Made by a program: the position numbers and the translations under genes. A stretch of DNA of 64,000 bases. Origin: Pleodorina starrii (Eukaryota > Chlorophyta > Chlorophyceae > Chlamydomonadales > Volvocaceae). The notes beneath the pieces are model-generated. The model saw only the letters and a program-made list of their open reading frames with translations. It was not told the DNA's origin and searched no databases. Below are positions 23,561 to 35,060 of the stretch, one piece after another. Within the stretch, counting starts at the first letter, position 1. Every line of letters starts with the position of its first letter. Where the stretch lies: contig BRXU01000010.1 of NCBI GenBank assembly GCA_030267565.1, positions 492,501-556,500 on the forward strand, read 5' to 3'.

Positions 23561-26500
23561 CTATTCCTGCGGTGCTGCCGCTGCCGCCGCCGCTGCCGCT
23601 GCCGCCGCCGCCACCACCGCCGCCGCCGCCGCATCGACGATCGCAGCGACTGTGGTCCCATGCCCCGTAGGCAATCCAAACGGCAGCAAGGCGGCTGAGG
23701 GCCCCGCCGCCCCTCCGGCTACGCCAGCGCCGCTGGGGCCAGCAGCCGCAGCAGCCGCAGCGGCGTCAGCCGCTGCTGCTGCGCCGGCGGGCGTCGCCGC
23801 CGCCGCCGCCGCAGCAGCAGCCGTGCCGGGTTGTGCACGAGGCTGCTGCGGTGGGCGCCGTGACCAGTTGGGTCCGGCCGGGGGCTGGTGCTCCTCGACC
23901 TCGGACTTGGCAACCTCGGAAAGACCCCCTCGCCCCTCGCCCTGACGGCCGCCCTCACCCTCACCCTCACCCTGGGCAGCAGTCAGCGGTGGCTGCTGCA
24001 TCGACGGCTGTTGCTGCTGCTGCTCCTGCTGCGAAGATCCGGCCGCCGCCGCCGCCGCCGCCGCCGCGGCGGCGGCGGCGGGGCCCGCCAGCGCGGAACC
24101 TCCCTGCCCCTCGCCCTCCTCCTGCCCGCTCCGCTGCCGCCGCTGCTGCTCCTGCCGCTGCTGCTCCTGCCGCGACAGCCGCCGCCGGCTCCCCCGCTGC
24201 TGCCCCTGCTGCCCCTGCTGCTGCCCCCGCGGCTCATCCTCCGCAGCAGCAGCACCCCCTCCTCCTCCTCCCCCTCCTCCTCCCCCCGGCGACCCCAGCA
24301 GCATGGTGAGTCCCTCCCCCGGACTGCCCCCCCAGCCCATCAGGATCCTGCCAGTGGCGGCCCTCCGCAGAGAGTCGCTGATCATGGTGTGGTAGCGCCC
24401 CTCCGTGTGGTGGATCAGGTCGGCATCGTGCAGGCCGGGAAGCGGCAGGCCGTTCAGGACGATCTGGGGGGGGTGGGGGGTGGGGGTGGGGGGGGTGGGG
24501 GGGGGTGAGGGCGGCCGGTGGTGGTGGATCACTTTCAACCAAGAACCAACCCAACCCAACCCACGACACATTACACATAGGACATAGCTCCCCTCCCCTC
24601 CTCCCCGCCCCGCCTCCTCCCCGCCCCGCCCCGCCCCGTCCCCCCTCCTCCCCGTCCCGCCTCCCCCCGGCCCCGCCTCCTCCCCGCCCCTCCTCCTCCC
24701 CGCCTCCTCCCCGCCCCGCCGTGTGCTCTCTCAATGCCCTACCTGGACCTTGAGGTCGTGATGGGAGCCGGGCTTTCCAAACCACTGCCGGACCTGCGCC
24801 ATGCCCACATGCAGCCGGTTGTGGCGGGCGGGGGCCTTGAGCTGCAGGGAGGGAGGGAGGGAGGGAGGGAGGGAGGGAGGGAGGGAGGGAGGGAGGGAGG
24901 GAGGGAGGGAGGGAGGGAGGGAGGGAGGGAGGGAGGGAGGGAGGGAGGGAGGGAGGGAGGGAGGGAGGGAGGGAGGGAGGGAGGGAGGGAGGGAGGGAGG
25001 GAGGGAGGGAGGGAGGGAGGGAGGGAGGGAGGGAGAAAGGGAGGGAGGGAGGGAGGGAGAAAGGGAGGGAGGGAGGGAGAAAGGGAGGGAGGGAGGGAGG
25101 GAAGGAGGGAGGGAGGGAGGGAGGGAGGGATGAGATGACGAGGAGGAAGTGCGTATATGACTGTCTGTCTGTACCACACCCCACCTGCCACTTCCCTTCC
25201 CTTGCCACCCGCCCAACGCGATCCCGGCTAATCCTGCTGTTGTGCGTGCACACGCAAATGCACGCACACACTTACATACGCCCCGCCCCACCGCGCACCT
25301 GCTGTGTCGCCACTCCCGCGCCAGCTGCCCTGCCGCCGGCCCCGGCTGCCGATCCAGCCGCCGGTGCCGACTGCCGCCGTCTCGTCGCCGCCTCCTCCGC
25401 ATTCGCGCTCACGGCTGCCCCCGCCGCTGCCGCTGCCGCCGCCCCCGCTCCGGTCCTCAACGACCTGCCCGCCTGCTGCTCAGAGTCCAACACCCCGCCG
25501 TCGCCCCGAGAGCTTGGTCCTGCGCCGTCGCCGTCGCCAGCGGCGGCAGCGGCGGCGGCGGCAGTCGCGCCCAGGGACCCGGCCCCTCGCCTCCGCTTCC
25601 GGGGCGGCTGCTCGGCGGCGGCGGCGGCGGCGGCGGCAGCGTCGACCGCCTGCTCCTGCGGCCCTGCCGCTGTCCCCTCCTCCGCCACAGCCACCCCAGG
25701 CGCCGTACTGGCAGGCTGCTGCCTGCTCGGGCGCTTCCGCGGGCTGCCGATCTGTCCGCCGACGGCGGCGGCGCCACTGCCGCTGGTAGTTGTAGAGGCG
25801 GCGGGCCTATGCCTCTGACCAACACCCGGAGGGCCCGCGTCGGGAACCGCCGCAGCCTGCAGCAGCGACGGAGCCGCCGCAGCAGCAGCCTTCGGCTGTT
25901 GGTCGGTCTCGGCTGCTGCAGCGGCGGTGGCAACGACGGCTCGGGACGCGACAAGTCGGGCGCCGCCGGAAGCCCCTGCCCCACCGCCCGCCGCTGCCGT
26001 CCCGGGTGGTTTCGGAGCCTCCGCGCCCTTTCGGAGGGACTGGGGCTGGGCTGAGGTCGGGTCGTGGCGGTGCGCTCCACCACCCGCCGCCTGGTCCGCG
26101 GCGGCCAATCGGCTGCCGCCGGGCTCGCCCGTTACGCCGTCGCCGCCGTCGCCGTCGCCTGCCGTACCGTCGGCGCTATCCGCCGTCGTCGCCGCTGCAG
26201 CCATCGCTGTGGCTGCCGCAACGGCGGCAGCGGCAGGAGCGGCACCAACGGCGGCGGCGGCCCCCGCCGCCGTGGCGGCGACGTGCCCACCAGCGGAGCG
26301 CGTCAGCTGGGACCGGCTGGCGTCCGCGCCCGCCCCGCCCCCGCGGCCAGCCGGCGCAGCGCTTGCTTGGAGCCCCTCGGCGACAGCGGCGCCGGCGGCA
26401 GCGGCTTCCGCCATGGCGCCCGCGGGCGACGCAGTCGCCGCTGCCGCCGGCGGCGGACCGCGCTGACCCGTGGGTCGCAAATCGCTCCGCCCCGCCACCC

Positions 26501-29148
26501 GCCGCTGGCCGATTTCCCCCCCGTCGCGTGCCTCCGGTGCTCCATCGCCGCCGCCGCCGCCGTCGCCGCCGCTCACCGCCGTCCGCGGAGCCGCCGACGT
26601 CGACGGCGCCCTGGCTATGATGGCCGCCCGCGCCGCCGCCGCTCGCGCCGCCAGGCTCAGCTGCTGCAAGCCACCGCCGCCGCCGCCGCCGTCAGGCGCC
26701 GACTCCGACTTTCCGTGCGCCGGCGGCCGCTGCCGCGCGTGGAGCGCTCCCGCACGCTCGCCCTCCCCTGCACAGCCAGCATTGGGCTCCCCTGCCTCTG
26801 GCGGTGCCAGCCGCCGATGCCGCGGCGGCCGGCCCTGCGGGCCGTGGGCAGTGTGAGTCACCCCTACGGGGCTTTGGCTGAGGGGACCAGGCGCCGGCGG
26901 CGGCTGCTGGGCCACGCCGCCGCCGTCTGGCTCGACCTTGACGGCCGCAATTACCCCAATGGCTCCCAAGGGCCGCGGCGGCAATGTTCGACGCGGCGGC
27001 GGCGGCGGCGGCCGAGCAAAGGCGGTGTGGGTTGTGTATGGGGCGGCAGCGGGGGCACCGCGGCCGCCGCCGCCGCTACCGCCGCCGCCAGGTGGCGGGT
27101 CCGCGCCCGCGCGTGGCCCGGATCCGTCAGCGGCAAGCATGATGGTGGGTTGTGTGCTGCCTGTTGCTGCGGCTGCCGTCCCAGTTGCTGCCATGGCGGC
27201 ATCGGCACTGACATCGGCGCCATCACCAGCGGGGGTGCCATCAGTGGAGGGTTCGATGTGCCGCTGCCGCGGCTGCTCCTGCTGTTGTGCTTGCTGCTGC
27301 TGACGCGCCTGTACCTGCTCCTGCTCCTGCTGTTGTTGTTGTTGCTGCTTCTGCCGTCGTCGCTGCTGCGGCTGCTCCTGCGGCTGCGGCTGCGACGGCA
27401 TCTGCAGCAGCAGGGACTGCGGTTGCTGCTGCTGAAGCAGCGGGGATGCGTGCGGTGGCGTTGCAGACGGAAGCAGCGGCAAGGGCGGCAGTAGCTGTTG
27501 GGATGCGGGGTGCCGCTGGTGGTGGTGGTGGTGGTGCTGCTGCTGCCCTTCGTGGTGGTGGTGCTGCAGCTGCTGTTGGTGTTGTGAAGGCGGTGGAGGC
27601 CGGTTCACGGGCACCAGAGCCAGGCTCCCCTCAGAATCCTCCACTGCGCTAGATGGAGCTTCCCTGGCGGGTGCTGGGGCTGGGGCTGCTCCTTCCGCGG
27701 CCGCTGCCGAACCCCCGTCGTGCGCTCCTGCGCGGCCTGCCCTAGGGTTACTTGGGCCAGCGGCAGTGCCGGCTGCCGCCGCCGCCGCCGCTGCTGTTGC
27801 TGCTTCCGCCGCCGCGTCCGCCGCGGCGGCGGCAGCTGGGCGAGGCTGCCCTGTGTCGGTGTTGGCTGGCTGCCGCTCGCCGCCCGCGGGCTGGTGGCGG
27901 GCTGCATACGGGCCCTGCGTCAGGCGGAGCGGAACGTGCCCGCCGCCGCCGCCGCCGCCGTCGCCGCCGCCGTCGCCCTGGTTCGGCCCGTCGCCGGCAG
28001 CTGCACCGAGGGCCAACACGGCCGGCCCCGGCGTCAGTCGGCGGTCAGGCGGCGGGTAGGGTCGCGTGTGTTTGCGCAGCCACAGGTTGATGGCGGCCTT
28101 CAGGTTGCGGTCGGGCCGGAGGTGATCAGGGGTCAGGGGGCGGCCTGCGTGGAGAGGGTCGAGAAGGAGCGGGCGTGAGGCGGCACAAATGGAACGGGCA
28201 CCCGGCCGTGGACCGGCCTTGTGTGTGTTGCTGGATGGCGCTTATCACAATAACTGTGAAAAGACCAGTAAAGTCTGGATAAATCATGAACGGCGCGTTA
28301 AAAATAGGCTTGGGATGCCAGGCAGGCAGACGGTGCCTAGCGGTGCACGTTTAATGGATAGATGGATAGATGGCCCCAAGCAGGTGGCCCCCACCGCCCG
28401 CCGTCTTCCCCATCCCAAACACTCACCGGTAATTGGGTTTGTACCGTACTCTGCCATGTGCTCTTCAATCGCTGAGCGCTCCCACGACACCGCGCTTGTG
28501 TCGCGGACGTCGACCACGGGATCGCGCATAAGTCGCCGGCTGAGCGGGCAGAAGAACGCGCCAGGGACTTCCTCCGCCAGTATGTTCAGTGCAAAGTTTA
28601 ATATTGGCTGAGGAGCTGCCGCCGTGCCGGCCGTGCTGGGCTGGGCTGGTGCCCGGGCGTCGTGCTCAATTCGAAGCCGCTTCACCGGTCGGCCCCTGAC
28701 CTCTTCCTGAACGCCTTCTTCGATTAGGAATGAATCAATAGCATCCTTTAGATTGGATAATGTTGTCCAGTTCGTGATTATGGGTAGACCTGTATGGCTC
28801 GGGCAAGGATACGAGCGGCGCAGCGGGACGCCCGCACTCAGTGCGCGGGCAGCGTTCGAAATGGCTAGATTGACATCTAGGAAGTAAGTTGAAGTATTTT
28901 TAGCTCGCAAATTGCATCACAAATTGCCGTGTCTCGCCTGTAAGGGGCCGCACTCCGTGCTGGAGCTGATACTGCTCAAAAGCGTACCGCTCCACCGCGC
29001 GCCCTTCGCCGTCATCGGGGTCCACAACTGGATTGCCCATGACACAAAGGCTCAGCGGACAGATGTAAGCCGATGGCACCACACATCCTCGGCGCAACCG
29101 GAGGACCGACTTGGTGGTCGCCTCGAGCAGCAACGTGGGCGCCTCCAT
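23561..29148 (-). CDS. Double U-box protein, paralogue with a different C-terminus
   Basis: Minus-strand exons: 29148-28938, 28789-28427, 28144-25299, 24841-24743, 24463-23561 (stop TAG), about 1,473 residues. U-box 1 has AYICPLSLCVMGNPVVDPDD and GVRPLTG; U-box 2 (~149-222) has FFCPLSRRLMRDPVVDVRD and DHLRPDRNLKAAINLWL. Introns 1 and 2 are at the same positions and phase 1 as in the plus-strand U-box gene. Intron 1 seems to use a GC donor (ACAG|GCGAGA). NLS-like clusters (RPVKRLRIEHD, PPRKRRRGAG) suggest a nuclear location. The middle is Gln/Pro/Ala low complexity. Unlike its paralogue it has no beta-helix. Instead exons 4-5 encode an unrecognised compact segment (HNRLHVGMAQVRQWFGKPGS and LPLPGLHDADLIHHTEGRYH) and then more Ala/Gln tracts. 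Intron 4 contains a ~285-bp GGGA array. Coding-like Ala-rich sequence continues in frame after the TAG, so the true end is uncertain. Confidence 0.78.
24846..25130. repeat. (GGGA)n microsatellite, ~285 bp
   Basis: Almost pure GGGA tetranucleotide array with a few GAAAG interruptions near its right end. It lies in intron 4 of the minus-strand U-box gene, abutting that intron's 3' splice site at 24842. Read on the minus strand it is a TCCC polypyrimidine tract. Confidence 0.95.
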
Positions 29149-30556
29149 GCTGTTCAATAAAATTGAAATTCAATTTTTTGTGGTGTGATCCCAAAAATGA
29201 TGGTCGTCCCGAAAACCAGAGTCACATACGGTTTCCGACGTCATTGTCAACTACAGCACAAGGGTGCAGTGAAATTTCAGTGGCATTATTTAAAGCTCGC
29301 GTATGGCGATTATGGTTGTAGGTTGTATGCAAGTTTCTGCTCCAGGCCGTTGTGAGCAAGGTGTACGACGTGAGTTTGCGGGACGTACAAGGAGGAGTTA
29401 TTTGCTGCAACTACCTGTTCGGTTTGTGTAGGGCCTACAATTATGAGCGTGAGGCATATCGCGGGCTTTATCACATGATTTCGTACCCCCAATCACAGGT
29501 CGATCACCTAAGGGGTGCTCAAGCGAGCCTCCAACATTACGTACGCGCATGTGCAAGTCAAGAAACTCCAGCGATGTATCTGACAGAGTGAGTTAGTTTG
29601 GGCCTGGATTGCAAGTGGACTACATACGGACAACGTACGCAACATCTGCGACTGCCCTCCATCCCGGCGGTTGGAACAGTACTGCGCGGCCCCTTTTTGG
29701 GCGGGGCCCCAGCGCGAAGCGCCCAGGGGGGCCCCGCCCTGTAGGATTGCCCATGTCCGTGCGTGCATGCGTGCATGCGTGCATGCGTGTATGTGAAGTA
29801 ATAGGGGAAGTCAAGAATCTCGGCCATCGGAAAGGCTGCATAAGTAAAAGATTACATTCTTTATTGCACGGTAAATTTATTATTGGAACCCAACCTCGTT
29901 TAGGAACCCAACCAGTTTGGCAGTCTCCATGGACCGAGGCCGAGGTCAAACCAACACCTCTCGGCCTATAATTAATTCCAGAAGATTCATCGTTCCTCAA
30001 AGTGGAATTCTGACATGACGGCGTGAAATGAATCTTCGTTTCGGCAACAAACTATGTTTGCATTGCGAACATTCTTCCCGCGACCACACCACAGCAGCTC
30101 TGCTTGCCGGTCCGATCGTCTTGACGCATATTACTATTACAAAGGTTGCAAGGAGCAAACCATGAGGTGCCAACTGCTGGTTGTTGGACGCCAAGCCGCC
30201 AATGCACGCACGATGCAGCGGTCTTCTGCGGGCCGCCCAACAAGTCCAGTCGGCAACCTAGGGGATGGACTTCTACGTTCCCTGTCCTAATGTTAAAGCA
30301 CTCAAGCCTCCTCTACGGTGAATACCTCAGTAGCGAAGCCTGTGCACTCTCGTCGGCAACTGCACGTCGTCGCAACCCTCGCAAACAGTTCCGCTGTCCT
30401 TCTATTGGCAAGTCAGCCTGCGTGATGTGTAAATGATACACTCCATACACTCCATGTCTACTGTCATGTAACTTCAGCCAATGCGCTGGCCGGAAGAGTT
30501 GCACAGTGCCGAGACGGCGCGCGATGCTAAACATGGGTCGGATTGCTGAAGCCGCA

Positions 30557-30815
30557 GGCATTTCAGCTATAAAGCTCTGGCTGCCTATCAGCAGGAATGT
30601 CGACACTCTCACAGTTGGCGCCCTCGCCGCTCGCTTTGGAAATGCCGTATTTCGGTCGATGCGCACATGCGCTCATGCACCCGACGGGATGACGCGCTTC
30701 GCGCGGCGCCGGCAGGCCTTGCTAACGACTCGGCTAGCAGGCATTTCGGGAAACAGCTCTGGCTGTCTATCAGCAGGAATGTCGACACTCTCACACTTCA
30801 CGCCCTCGCTGCCCT
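30557..30815. repeat. pair of diverged direct repeats, 183-bp offset
   Basis: Both copies contain GGCATTTC, AGCTCTGGCTG and TATCAGCAGGAATGTCGACA, then CTCTCACA and a GCCCTCGC end. The intervening ~100 bp is unrelated. Probably a remnant of a repeated element; no coding function assigned. Confidence 0.6.
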
Positions 30816-32108
30816 AGCACTCAACTTAACCCGTACGGATTTAGTGGGGCCCCGCCCTTTTTCCGGCTTCAAGGAAGCCGACACCAACCCCTTGTTTGGT
30901 GAAACGTCCGGCCTGCACCGCGGCACGCCAAGCAACTGCATTTCAGCCCAAATTAATGCCAGGTATATTAATATGGCACGTCATCATGGCTTGTCATTGT
31001 TTGGTTGGTCGTCCGGTCAGACGCTGCCCGACCAGGCCCGACCAGGCCCGACAGCGGCGAATTAGCGCGTCGGCGTTTACGTAGAAACCCGGCAGTAAAT
31101 TCCGTTAAAATTTAGGCACATACAGATTGTATACATTGTGTGCCGGTGTCCGTTTCAAAGCCATGTTTTCGGCCCCGCCGCACTCGAGCCGAACTGCCGG
31201 TTCGTACAGTTCGTCGAGCTCGTATGCACTGGAAGCAACCTGCGATGCGGCCAAACCGCCTGATGCAAGAAACGTGCTTGCCCCAAGCTAAGTGCATGAA
31301 TGGCCACTACTTGGCGCCCGTCGGTGAGCTGTAGGGCTTATTGATGTTTTCTTGCCTGTCACGACATTTTTGTTGCAACTCCAAAAACTTACATTGCGTC
31401 TGGAATCGAAGCGCACATGCCGAGCATATCGCAGGGTCACTGGGACGGACGGGTGGTCAGAGGAGGGGGCTAGTGGAACAGGAAGTCAGAGGGCACAATG
31501 GCAGGAAGTCCTGGCAGGAAGTCCTGGCACGAAGTCCGGGGGGGCTTGGGGGTGGTCCTCCAAGGCACTGAGGGATGGTCCTTGAAGCACTCAGGGGTTG
31601 AAACTTTAGGGTCGAACCAATCATACGTCCTCTTCACCTAACAAACGGCAACGGGAGGGAGCCAAGGGGACTCCAGATTGACTGGCCGCTAGGCTGGCGG
31701 TTCCCCCCAGCCAATGTTTCCTCCCTTTTTTTGGCGGGGGGTTCCCGCGTTCCAACCAGCCTTTCCTCCCCTTCGTGGCCGCACGTGCGGGTCATTTACG
31801 CGCATGGGCGCACTGCATTCATGCGCGTGCGCATGGTGCATTCATGCGCACCTGCGACAGCCGGCAATAATTTCCCTCGAACTCCATACACAGCTCGTCA
31901 ACTTTTCCCTGCACGCGCTGTCAGACTCAAGAAACAGTTGACCCTCGTAAGGATAGTGTCCTCCAGAGGGCCTGAGACAGGTGGTGGCTAAGTGGCTATA
32001 CACCCCGCCAAGGACGGAACCGTTTAGTAGGGCGGAAGACGAACTACCATCCTTTGGCACACGCAAGCCACAAACAACGGACGGCCACTCATCACCCGAG
32101 AGCAGCCC

Positions 32109-32727
32109 ACCCCCGCGACGCCGCGAGCCGCTCTAGTCCACCCAGTTAGCCCCCACCGGCAGCCGCCGCAAATGTGCACGCGTGCTATGCAGGGGCAGCC
32201 CCAGCATCGCAGCCACTGCGCCAGCTTCACGCCGCACGGCTGCCGGCCTGAAACCGCTCGGCAGGTCAACGCCCGCCGCGCGCAGTGCTTCCAGCCTCGA
32301 GCCTCCCCGCCGGCTGGTCGGTCCCGCCTCCGGCCCCTCCAGCAGCCATGGCACGTGCAGATGGCCCTGACTCACGCGCTGATGCATGCACGGGCAGCGC
32401 CCGGGCCGATGGGGCATCACAGAGCCTCAGCAGCGCTAGGAGGGTCACGTTTGCGGGGTCCTCGCTTCCGATATGAAAGCGCCCAGGTTCAGGATCTCCC
32501 CTTTCACCGCGCGAGCAAGGTGCTGCAGGAGTGGCAGGTGCGCGGCGTTCACAACAGCTGTGGTGAGAACAGTCGCTGCAATTGTGCAAGCCATTCATGC
32601 GCACTGGATGAGCGAGCTCGTCCCAGTTGCCGTATGTTCCCTCACCCAGCCTCGGCGCCCTCTGCGCCTGCATTAAAAGCGCCTTGGCCCAGTAGTCGGG
32701 GTTGGGTGCGTGGGTCTGTCGAGGCAT
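32109..32727 (-). pseudogene. possible decayed coding sequence, family uncertain
   Basis: On the minus strand, coding-like pieces lie in different frames: PNPDYWAKALLMQAQRAP near 32700, VVNAAHLPLLQHLARAVKGE near 32560, and GHLHVPWLLEGPEAG with LEALRAAGVDLPSGFRPAA from 32370 to 32240, ending ...GANWVD and TAG. The amphipathic Leu/Ala-rich text recalls the degenerate ankyrin-type repeats common in these algae, but I cannot align it. Frame changes and stops between pieces suggest a pseudogene. A chance product of high GC cannot be excluded. Confidence 0.22.
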
Positions 32728-33490
32728 GTTGATGGCCGCAGCCGGTGCAGGGTGGCCGCGCTGTCGATACCATGCCGCATTGCTGTCCGTGCCAACCGTA
32801 GCTCAGAAGTTACGGCAGCTGGCGAGAGTTGGTGTTTGCTAAGGGCATCCCATCATCGCTTTCTAAACCCCCTCTGGTGGGCCTCAATCAGTACCAGTCC
32901 TACGGGTGCTGTCACTTGGGAATTCATCCCCGGGGTCAGCCCTGACTTAAGCCCTCCGGTAAGGGCTGGTAAGGCTGGTAAGGGTGGGTGTCAGGGTGGC
33001 CGTCATCAGGACCCAACTCATATCTTTCCATACCGGTGTCTCTTTCTCTTCTAGTAAATTATGTAATACAAATGCGCGAAACTTGTGTTCGGCTGTAAGG
33101 GAGCTTGCAAGCACGTTTTTCCTATCTGAACGACCTTGTGGACGAGCGCCGCGTCGAGACTACTGGCCAAACTTGCAAGCTGCATCACATGCACGCCTCC
33201 CCAGGTCATAATAATATATCCATGAAAAATGCAGAACAGAAATAACAGGGCACTGGCGTCGATGGCTCGGATTGCATGTATGGTACGAGGGATGCCGTGA
33301 GGCCGTTTGAAGGCGCGAAAGGCGCAACCGTCGGAGTACATAAGCTGCCAGCCTGCCACAAGCCCACAACCCAGGGCAAGCACAGTATGCCAGGAAGGTG
33401 ATTATTTTATTATTTATTTCGGTAGTTACTAGGCAGCTCTGACGATCAACATCATTACCCGGTATCCATTTGACAGAAGAATCTGCGGTC

Positions 33491-35060
33491 ATGTCGCTTC
33501 TACCCAAGCCAACGCTTCTGGCATCTGTGCTATTCGTCATCATTGGACTCGCACCGCTGTGCTTGGCGGATGATGGCTGGATTGCCGGCAGGGCAACGTG
33601 GTTTGATGTCGGACCCGACATGAGCACGTAAGATCGTCTGCATTTTTTACCTGCACTTGACATCCATTGTCTCAAGGCTTGACACTCCCCGTCAAAGACG
33701 TTCTCGTTCATCAAGCGAGCCCTGTTTCGGCCTTCCGATGCTCTCCTTGCCGCTGCAGCGCAAACTGCCACTTCCCATGGGCTCCCACGGGCCGTGACGT
33801 CGGCGCGTGGCCAGATGTGATGGAGGGCTTCGCCTCAAGCTGCGGCAAGTGCTACGAAATCAAGTGCCGCAACGCCGACTTCTCGGATGGCAACGGCGAG
33901 TACCTGCAGCGCTCCAACGCGTGCTACGATGAGAGCAAGTCCGTTATCATCACGATCGTGGACGCCTGCCCCTGCCATTATCCGAGGTAGAGCGCGTGCC
34001 GCGTGCCGCTTTTCGTCGCGCGACATACGGAGCTTGACTTGGCTTGGACCGCTATGGTGCCATCGCACCGTCTGGCCGCGCCGGCCGTGTTGCATGCTAC
34101 GTTTATGCAATCTTCAAGGGCCGTTCGGGTACAGCAGGCCAGATAGAGCAAGCTATCCGATTGCATGTGGACACAGACAACCGAGCCCTACGTTTTGCCT
34201 CCTTGCCCCAGACACTTTTCACGGCCTGTTACTAAAGCGCCACCACCCACCGCTTCCTTTTCATGCTCCTGTAGCAACTCGCACTCAAACCGTCGCTGGT
34301 GCTGCGGAGACATGGTGAGTGTCTGTGACTGGCTTCTTCGCTTTCCCGCTTTTTTCGCATCTTGATCGGCGGTGGGTCGGGCAGCCAGTCGCTGACGGCC
34401 GGTTCACGTGCCTTTCCCCGCTGTCCGCAGAACCACATCGACATCTCTTACGAGGCCTTCCAGCAGGTGCGGATTCGTGCAGTGCGTGTCGACCCACATC
34501 GCACTTCGCTTCAAGCGCGCGAATTGTGTTGCACCTGAATCGACCCACATCAGTCTTGAAACGCATGTTTCCGTCTTATTTCCGACCCACATCAGTCTTT
34601 GAATGCATGTTTCCGTCTTATTTCCGATCCACATCTTTCTGTCGATCTATATGCCGTAGCCATTGCATTTTACTTGGGGGCGGACCGCGGCGCGCGCATC
34701 TGGAGGTGCCACTTTGTCGCAGCAGGGCGGTCCTCCTCTCGTTGCAACCTGGAGGACATGGGAACCAATGCGCGATGCCATGAGCGAGCGTGCCTCGCCC
34801 ATTTACCTCTTTTCCTCCTCGTACAACCCCCACCCGTCGTATCGTTATATAAAGGAGCATATCACTCCCTGACCCCCCCGTCACAGATTGCCGATCTCGG
34901 CATCGGAGTCATTGGGCTGTACTACCGTGAAGTCGACTGCTCGACCAAGGCCTCGGTTGGCAACGGCGGCGGCAGCAGCAGCAACGGTAATGGCAACGCT
35001 GACGGTAACAGTAACGGCAACAGCGGCTCATCGGGGGGTTGGAACTGGGGCGGATGGTAA
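33491..35060 (+). CDS. Secreted expansin-like double-psi beta-barrel protein
   Basis: Five exons, 33491-33627, 33759-33986, 34275-34314, 34431-34466 and 34887-35060, give 204 residues with consistent phases. Residues 1-26 form a signal peptide (Leu/Val/Ile core ending PLCLADDGW). The mature part follows the expansin domain-1 / GH45-like barrel plan: GRATWFD, a Cys-rich CGKCYEIKC, VDACPCHYP, SHSNRRWCCGDM, NHIDISYEAF (the family's HFD position) and LGIGVIGLYYREVDC. The carbohydrate-binding domain 2 of true expansins is missing. Instead the protein ends in an Asn/Gly/Ser-rich linker and an aromatic tail, GGWNWGGW. The product is probably exported to the cell wall or matrix; a wall-loosening role is inferred from family only. 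Intron 4 carries intronic repeat B at its 3' end. A TGTAA at 35725 is a candidate poly(A) signal. Confidence 0.85.
34845..34872 (+). repeat. intronic repeat B, copy 2 (near 3' splice site)
   Basis: The core TATAAAGGAGCATATCACTC is identical to the copy at 5435-5462, although the flanks differ. It ends 14 bp before the 3' splice site at 34886 of the expansin-like gene, in sense orientation. Confidence 0.75.

Larger units (their letters stand above)
29149..33490. other. 4.3 kb with no recognised gene; lower GC, repeat-like
   Basis: Contains the promoter side of the minus-strand U-box gene, short palindromic G/C blocks (29690-29745), GCATGCGT repeats (29760-29790), a 183-bp-spaced direct repeat (30557-30640 and 30740-30815), GGAAGTCCTGGCA tandem copies (31500-31540) and a decayed coding-like stretch at 32100-32727. 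The remainder shows no motif I recognise and may be old mobile-element remnants. Confidence 0.45.

Noticed and set aside
24733..25402. Minus-strand frames with (SLPP)n and plus-strand frames with (REGG)n
   Set aside because: Translations of the GGGA microsatellite inside an intron.
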